A DNA stretch of 64,000 nt from Branchiostoma floridae (Eukaryota; Chordata; Leptocardii; Amphioxiformes; Branchiostomatidae). The notes beneath the pieces were generated by a model. The model saw only the letters and a program-made list of their open reading frames with translations. It was not told where the DNA came from and made no database searches. The translations under genes were made by a program, and so were the position numbers. Position 1 is the first letter of the stretch; every line of letters begins with the position of its first letter. Of this stretch, positions 1-8,300 are shown piece by piece. The stretch is from the NCBI RefSeq assembly GCF_000003815.2, contig NC_049989.1, forward strand, positions 2,960,342-3,024,341, written 5' to 3'.

Positions 1-511
1 TCACCAGTATTTCCCAGGTATTGTGTAACAGCTGACCTATATGCCATGTGGTTTGGTGCTTTACTTATCTCAAAGCAGATATGGGGATATGTGCATGTCG
101 TGTTGCCAGCTGTTAACAGCTGTCCTTGCCCCGGCTGTTTGGAGCAACGTTTTCCAATGGTGTGCGCCTCAGGTATCCATTGTGAAGCTGTGTGGTTGTT
201 TTCATTTGGTGTCGTTCGATTGATACGTTGATTTTGCTGTTTATGCGTACAGGACTGTGTTTAAATTTGGCAGTGATATGTATGTTAGCTTTTAAGTAAG
301 TTTTTTTTGTATAAGTCGATGTGATGTGTTCTGTATGCGACATAAACACCAAGTCATACACCACAGAAAACATCACAACTGACATAAACCATAATTAGGT
401 CACATGTGAAGCTGCGATAGGCCCAAAATTGAACATGATATTTCCAAGTCCTGTGATACAGATACAAGTACAATCGACAGCAAACTCACTAGAGGTGTCG
501 TCTTGAACTTA
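1..511. other. 5' flank, no gene recognised
   Basis: No recognisable domain, RNA gene or repeat was seen here. Short open frames near 41-231 have no family resemblance. This stretch may be intron or upstream sequence of the CILP-like gene that becomes readable at 2149, but no signal-peptide exon could be identified. Confidence 0.4.
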
Positions 512-1403
512 TGCCTAGGTTACACATAGCCGACTTTGGCTCCCGACTCTCTCCCGACTATGGTTTAGGAGTGATTCGGGAGCTAGTCGGCTGTAGTCGG
601 CTGGCGTCCGGCTGAGTCGGCTGGCGTTCGGCTGGCGTTCGGCTGAGTCGGCTGGTGTTCGGCTGCTCCATCCAAATGTTTTGAAATGTTCAAAACATTC
701 GGCTCTGAACGGCAACTCTGGAATAGGTCGGTTGGTGGTCGGCTGGTGGTCGGCACGGTCGGCTGGTGTTCGGTTGGTGTTCGAGAGTAAGTCAGCAGTC
801 AAATTAAATCTTAACCACGCCATAAACATTGCTGATTTACTACCAGATTGTTTCCAACTTACCAATGATTCACCCCAAGACCCTAGACAAATCTCTGCTA
901 ACTCATTCCCAAGCAAAAAGACTATTGCCAGAACGTAGACGAATCCGACTCCCGAACTTCACACGACCGACATCCAGCCAAAAGCAAAAAGACCCATAAA
1001 TGCCGCACTGAAGCTATATGTGATCTAAATTTGATCTCTTGGTGATGTTTACAAATAGAACAAAGGACATTCTTGATTAAAAACGAAAATGAGCACTCTT
1101 TTGAAAATCGCTGATTATGTCTATTTCAAGTCGAAAAAGGGTCGGCAATCGGTTGGGGATCAGTCAGGAGTGATTCGGCAGTCTGCGGCTAGAGGTCGGG
1201 ATGGTTGGTGATAGGTTAGTTAGCATTTGGGACACAGTCGGGAGTAAGTCATTTACTGGTCGGGAGGTGTTCGGGACATGTTCGGCACTAAAAAATAGGC
1301 GTGGCCTAAACTGGTCAGACTACTCCCGAACTACTGCCGACTTGGGTCGGCTAAGAGTCGGCTAGTGTTCGGGAGCCAAAGTCGGCTATGTGTAACCTAG
1401 GCA
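512..1403. mobile_element. 892-bp non-autonomous DNA element with 35-bp terminal inverted repeats
   Basis: The two ends are perfect inverted repeats of 35 bp (512-546 against 1369-1403), beginning TGCCTAGGTTACACATAGCC. The element is flanked by TTA on both sides (509-511 and 1404-1406), which reads as a 3-bp target-site duplication. Next to each end are subterminal arrays of short variants of GTCGGCTGGTGTTCGG (about 540-790 on the left; about 1140-1370 on the right). No transposase is readable inside; open frames at 515-916 and 681-938 are by-products of the arrays. A TTA duplication is typical of PIF/Harbinger elements, so a Harbinger-like non-autonomous element is the likeliest class. That is inference, because no transposase supports it. 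Confidence 0.85.
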
Positions 1404-2148
1404 TTAACGTCTTTAAATTTAGTGGAATCAAAGAGGATCATATGGCTAATTCTATCGGATATCCTCTTACTATAACCTGGCACTGTCAAACACATGCACC
1501 TACACTCACACATATAAAACACACATACATACACATACACATTGGCACTTTTTAATTTGAATCTAAATGCAAGATTTTCTAAATCTTTGTTTAGGGTCAT
1601 CGTCTGTTTTCTAGTTCCTCTCGCATTGATGCTGAATGTTTCGCCTGTGAACGGCAAAGGTACGACATGCACATTGTCTTATTCGAAAAAGAGTATTTTC
1701 CTCATGTCGACATAGAATTTTCTATACTTATATCAAGGAAAATATTATAAAATCTTGCTGCATACCTCTGGGCATAGCATATTAAAAGTAATTGTAGACC
1801 TTTGGACTCTGCCATGGATCAGGGAGCTCTGCTCAGTTGGTGTTTCACAACACATAATACATGTAAAATGCCATAAGATACGTGAATATTCGTACTACCA
1901 CGACGCTTTTTTAGCGGCATCAAACTCTTGACTCTCAATGTATTGTCGTCAAACAGTGTGTACCTTTGTGTTTCATGTATATCTTGTAGCGTTTTTAAAT
2001 CTCTGTATAAAGTCAAATACAAACTTTAAGGTAACTTATTTGGTGTAAGGATGTGAAAGTTAAGTAGTAGTTAATGTCTAGTATAATAAAATGATTTTGT
2101 CATATTTATTTCACCCTTCTTTAAAGGAGATATGTATTTACCTTTCAG
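1404..2148. other. non-coding stretch before first visible exon
   Basis: No feature is recognised apart from the acceptor-like end (pyrimidine-containing ...cctttcag) immediately before the sushi exon at 2149. It probably represents intron of the CILP-like gene. Confidence 0.4.
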
Positions 2149-2352
2149 CTACGTGTAAGGCTCTGGAGTTTAAAAACGTTACAGCAACGTGCAACAAGCC
2201 CCAAAATTCTGCTGGAAGGTACCGTAAAAATACAATTTGCGCCCTACGTTGTAACGAAGGATGTGTTAAGGGCGTTGGATCGACCTGGAGACAATGCAGG
2301 GGCAAACGCACACCCCGCCAATGGCGCGGAGGGCGCGGTCTCCGGTGCAATT
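2149..2352 (+). CDS. exon: sushi (CCP) module 1
   Basis: A 204-nt phase 1-1 exon (acceptor cctttcag, donor gtgagt). It encodes a four-cysteine sushi module with spacing CKALEF...C...Y/T-C-A-L-R-C...QC...LRC. The usual Trp before the last cysteine is present (QWRGG). It is the most 5' exon that can be supported. Confidence 0.7.
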
Positions 2353-5300
2353 GTGAGTTATATATTATGTTTCCAGTAACCGTGGCTGTAGAAAGATGGC
2401 AACAAAATGACATTCTTATCACAGACACTAAACTTTATAGCTAGAAATAGCAAACCTGACAGAACAATGAAACTTCAATAGTGTAACTAAACATATATAG
2501 AATCTTTATAAAAACGTTTTTACTTTGGGTCCACAAACGTAGCAGACTAGTGCATGTACAAGTATATTCGTCTAACTTACAATAATGAACATCGGGTTTT
2601 CAAATACGTCATATGAGGTAGATAAGACTGGATATGACTGAGATAACTTTTTAACCATCTTTCATTCACTTACTAATAGGTAACCCATGTAATGGTCCAC
2701 CCAGTCACCCCGATGGTTACCCTAGCAACTGTATTGGCCAACCCTCCTACCAAGCCGGCCAAATCTGCACCTTCACATGCCCAGACGGATACGTCAAGAC
2801 TGGAGGGGCTGCAAAACAGCTATGCGAGAACGGCAAATGGGTGGACGTGGGGGGACGTCTAGAATGCGCAAGTATGCTTTTACTCTACTTTTTACTGTGC
2901 TTTTTCACCCCAATGGAGTACAGTATTGTTTCTGACTGGCGTGTATATATGTGTTGTGTGTGAGTGTGTGTGTGTGTGTAGTATTGAGTGTACAAAATGC
3001 AACGTTACATCGCATTCTTAGTGCGACCAACAGCGCAGAAAAATTTTATTCAAACAGATTCATCGATTAGATATATACACGGATATATACGGATGGAAAT
3101 AACCAAGTTTAGTGTTAATAACCGGTTTTAGATTTAAAGGTAGATATGTCAGAAATGTCATCCGTGTCTCTGTGTTGCATGGTACATGTAGTTAATACAT
3201 TAAGTAGATAGCTGAACTTTGTTCCAATGAGCGAAAGTAAGGAATACGTTATTGTGTTTCAGTCCCACGATTGACCAGCAAATGTTTCATATAAGATCAT
3301 TTGCTTTGATCAGAATGATTCTTCTTCAAACAATGAATAGAAAACCTTAAAAAAAGTAAATAGAAAAACGCTGCTTTTTCTGTTTACATGTGATTTTTAC
3401 AACCCAATTATGCGTATATAAAGCCCGTTTTCCTAAAATAGCACAAAAATTGGACTCACCCAAATTTTCGACTAAACAGCACCAGTCCAGAAATGAAAAG
3501 TCCACTGCTGTCGTGACGTCACCTTATACAGATGGAACACGTCATAGGTTTAGACTTCCTGCAACCTACGATCCACTGCTTACTGAGTCCGCTGAGTCAC
3601 GTGTTTTATATCTGCACCTGATTAATAATCTGATTTTGTATGTATACATAATAAGGGGAAGTCATTGATGGCGGTTGGTCTGACTGGAGCGCATGGTCTG
3701 ACTGCAGCGTGACGTGTGGAGTCGGTACGCAGACTCGGAGCCGAACCTGCACCAACCCGGCACCAGCTAACGGCGGGGCGGACTGTGAAGGGGATGATGA
3801 GGAGACACAGGACTGCGACTCGGGAGTTTCCTGTCCAGGTAAATCGGAGTTAAATCGTTAGACCCGCATATCTGTTTCTTTTAGCATCTAATACTTGTGA
3901 AAGTATGAAATAAACAGTGTACACATTCATTAGCAATTGAATACGTATCACGTCATTTCATACTGATTTATCTGTGTCAGTTTGCCAAAAAAACGTATGA
4001 AAACCTCTAGCAATTAAGAGCAACTTTGATACCCTACCCTGTGCCCATATGTAGTCCATATGCACACACATTTGATGTCTAAATTAGCCCTCTTGGACAA
4101 GTTCATGTCTTTTTTTCACTAACTTCACTCTGTTTTCTATGTAGTTGATGGCGGTTGGTCTGACTGGAACCCATGGTCTGACTGCAGCGTGACGTGTAGA
4201 GTCGGTACGCAGACTCGGAGCCGAACCTGCACCAACCCGGCACCAGCTAACGGCGGGGCGGACTGTGAAGGAGATAATGAAGAGACACAGGACTGCGACT
4301 CGGGAGTTTCCTGTCCAGGTACTTTGGGTTTAATCTTTCGACATGAACATCTAGATTACTTTCCTTTAGCATTTGATATTCTGAAAGTAGTATCAAATAA
4401 TTAACAACTTTATTAATAAGTAGATACTTATTAGGTGTTTTAGTCTACATTCATCTTTGTCATTTTGCAGAGAAACACCTAAAAAGTTCTAGCTAGTCAT
4501 GGCCATCCTTCATTCCTCTCGGTGTCCCCTGTTTGCATAATAAGCCTTTATGTACACACCTATGATGTGTGTGAAGTATGGTAGAATTTGTCTTGAAATC
4601 AAATACACCAGCAGTTTGTTCCAGACTGAAATGAAGTCCTGTTTTCTATGTAGTTGATGGCGGCTGGTCTGAGTGGAACCCATGGTCTGACTGCAGCGTG
4701 ACGTGTGGAGTCGGTACGCAGACTCGGAGCCGAACCTGCACCAACCCGGCACCAGCTGACGGCGGGGCGGACTGTGAAGGAGATAATGAAGAGACACAGG
4801 ACTGCGACTCGGGAGTTTCCTGTCCAGGTAAATCGGAGTTAAATCGTTAGACCCGCATATCTATTTCTTTTAGCATCTAACACTTGTGAAAGTATGAAAT
4901 AAACAGTGTGCACACCCATGAGCAATTGAATACGTATCACGTCATTTGGTACTAATTCATCCTTGTCAATTTGCCACAAAAGATCTGAAAACCTCTAGCA
5001 ATTCATGTCAACTTTGACACCCTACCCGATACCCATATATAGTCCATATGCACACGCATTTGGTGTCTAAATTAGTCCTCTTAGACAAGTTCATGTCTTT
5101 TTTTCACTAACTCTGTTTTCTATGTAGTTGATGGCGGTTGGTCTGACTGGAGCGCATGGTCTGACTGCAGCGTGACGTGTGGAGTCGGTACGCAGACTCG
5201 GAGCCGAACCTGCACCAACCCGGCACCAGCTAACGGCGGGGCGGACTGTGAAGGGGATGATGAGGAGACACAGGACTGCGACTCGGGAGTTTCCTGTCCA

Positions 5301-8300
5301 GGTACTTTGGGTTTAATCTTTCGACATGTGATGAACATCTAGATTACTTTCCTTTAGCATTTGATATTCTGAAAGTAGTATCAAATAATTAACAACTTTA
5401 TTAATAAGTAGATACTTATTAGGTGTTTTAGTCTACATTCATCTTTGTCATTTTGCAGAGAAACACCTAAAAAGTTCTAGCTAGTCATGGCCATCCTTCA
5501 TTCCTCTCGGTGTCCCCTGTTTGCATAATAAGCCTTTATGTACACACCTATGATGTGTGTGAAGTATGGTAGAATTTGTCTTGAAATCAAATACACCAGC
5601 AGTTTGTTCCAGACTGAAATGAAGTCCTATTTTCTATGTAGTTGATGGCGGCTGGTCTGAGTGGAACCCATGGTCTGACTGCAGCGTGACGTGTGGAGTC
5701 GGTACGCAGACTCGGAGCCGAACCTGCACCAACCCGGCACCAGCTGACGGCGGGGCGGACTGTGAAGGAGATGATGAGGAGACACAGGACTGCAACTCGG
5801 GGGTTTCCTGTCCAGGTAGTTGTTTGGGGTTACTATGCTGTCACCACTGCTTGCGATTGATGGTTTCTTACTGGATGATATAACCAATAATTAAGGGTTA
5901 ATGACCCGCCCCGAGGTGTATATGGTGTCATAACACCTGGTCCTTTGCTTTAACCACCGAATAAAACCACCGAGTGAGCGAAGCGAACGAGGTGGTTTTA
6001 TGAGGTGGTTATAGCAAAGGACCAGGCGTTATGACACAATATATACCGAGGAACAGGTGGGTCATTAACCCTATTATCATATAGCTTACCCACACTGACC
6101 CATTTAAGAGTAGAGTAGAGTAGAGTAGAGTTTCCAGTTGAGTAGGAGCGACAAATTCATACATCTTTTATTCAGTACATAAATTTGAACAGTGAATTTG
6201 AACAACATAAAACTTGTACGTGAAATGTATTTCTGTTCCAAGGCAATGAAATAAGAACAAAGTCGATTCATAATGTTACAAACTGTTGCACGCTCCGTAT
6301 TTCTCCACTCGCTCATTCTCCAGTTTGTCGAGTTCGTTCGTATCAGGCGCTAAATCTCTACCGGCTTTCCGGAGGCATTCCGGGATCCCTGTGCTTCACA
6401 GCTCTTGAGAATCTCGTTCACTACGAACTCAGACACGACTTCTCCGAAGAAAGGTAGCATTTTGGTCCTCCAGCGCCATGACCGCTACTCAATGGCAGAC
6501 CGTGGTGTTCTTGTCGTCTGAACTTGAATTGGCTGGGGTGCAAATCATTTTATTTTCCATTTGCAGTTTAAATTGGACATGACTTGAGATATATTTTATT
6601 GTCTTAAATATTATAGGTAATTCAATGTTGTTTTTAGACGGCAAATGTTTTCTTTGAACAAAGAAACACGCACTACCGATGTTAATAGAGGGAGCCATCC
6701 CCCTGCCATGCCTGTACTTATTCCCCTATCTTGGCAGATGGACGATTCCTAGATATCTCATTCTGATTGGCCAGCGTCCTGTTTGTCTGTCCTTCTGATT
6801 GGTTTAAACTTTCAAAAGTTTTTAATGCACACGTGCGATAATCAAAAATTTAATGCACGGCTGTTACGGCGTCATAACCAGCATGAAATGGGGCCTTCTG
6901 ATTGGCCCACGTCCCCTGGCTATGTGATAATGATGGTTAAAGTTGTAGAGAAGCTTGTGCTTGAGTAGGGTTTAGCAAAGCTACCTTACTGTTTAAGTAC
7001 AAGCATATCTCTGTTAGCAAATTGATTCGTTTCGAAAACATTATACTTTATTCATAAACTTAAAATCTTTTGAGAAAAGATGATGCTATGCTGTGCTTGA
7101 CTTTAAAGAATTTTGTAGGATTTGTTGGATATTTTCCTGGATACGATATATATATATTTAGACACGTACATAGACTTTGTCAAAATCATAATGGCAACTT
7201 TCTTTGTTGCATTTCAACACCAGTAACAATGTTTCAGTTGACGGCGTGTGGTCCACTTGGCTGGCATGGTCTACTTGCACCCAGTCCTGCGGCGGAGGGA
7301 CACAGGTTCGACAGAGGCAGTGCAACAATCCGCCCCCATCGTCTGGTGGAAATACCTGTGTCGGTAGTCAGGCACAGTCCCAGCAGTGTTCTACATGGGC
7401 ATGTCCAGGTAAATTATTTTTAGTTGCTTATAAATGAATGTTAGATTTGTAAAATATTGTAATACCTTCCGCCATTAATTTAAAATAAGGAACCATTATC
7501 TCTACACCTTAAACAATGGTATAATTCTGTCAATGCGATTTTTACGACTGCAGATTGTGCGGGAACGTGCGCAGTAGGAACGATGGACCCGGTGACCTGT
7601 GAGTGTGGCTGTCAAACTCACGTCCTGACGGCTACAGTGCGAAACATGAATAACGCTTCGTTAGAGGGGGCCACTATCCACTACGCAGACAGACCTTACA
7701 TAACCCTTGGCACCACTGACACCACGGGTTCAGCAAGCGTTAGTGGTGTGTGCGCCAGTCAGGTAGATCTGCTCGTATTGAAAGATGGGTACTCGTCGGC
7801 AGTGGCCACAACTGTTCCCACAACGTCGACTACATCGACAGTGACTGCAAACTTGGAGATACTGAGTGGGTTCCTTTTACACTTACGTATGGTTGCAAAC
7901 AGTCCAGCTGTGTAATTGATCTATTTATCAAGGGCTTTTGAAGCCATTAATGTCGGATGAAAGCTGAAGTAGACTGAATAGTTGAATAGACATGCGAGAA
8001 ATTACAAAAGGAGAGCAAAAGAATATCATGTTTCAAATAATGTGTGTTAGGAACATACTGATATCATTCTTCTTGCATGGTTAAATTGTTTTCTAGTTGC
8101 ACCTATTATAACGCAACACCCGGAAAGTCGATCTCGGCTAGTGGGACAGGACGTCACATTTTGCTGCGAAGCGCACGGTTCCCCAGACCCTGATGCAGAG
8201 GATTATGAGTGGTAATGCTGCTCTTATCTCATATTTCTTTTACTACAGACACTAAAAAGTTGTTTTCTGGTCAGCAATATCCTCAAATGCACTAACTGTA

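Larger units (their letters stand above)
3662..5815 (+). repeat. tandem duplication of a two-exon TSP1 unit, about 985 bp period
   Basis: Exons 1, 3 and 5 and exons 2 and 4 of the TSP1 series lie about 983-992 bp apart. The introns alternate between two types: 3839-4144 matches 4828-5127, and 4319-4653 matches 5302-5641. Intron identity is as high as exon identity to the eye, so the duplication is recent. It contains about two copies plus one extra exon. Confidence 0.85.

Noticed and set aside
119-172. Possible small exon (AG...CAG|gtatcc) upstream of the sushi exons
   Set aside because: No domain or signal-peptide pattern in any phase; splice-like dinucleotides alone are not enough.
515-938. 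Frames of 133 and 85 codons
   Set aside because: They lie inside the inverted-repeat element, follow its GTCGGCT arrays and resemble no protein family.
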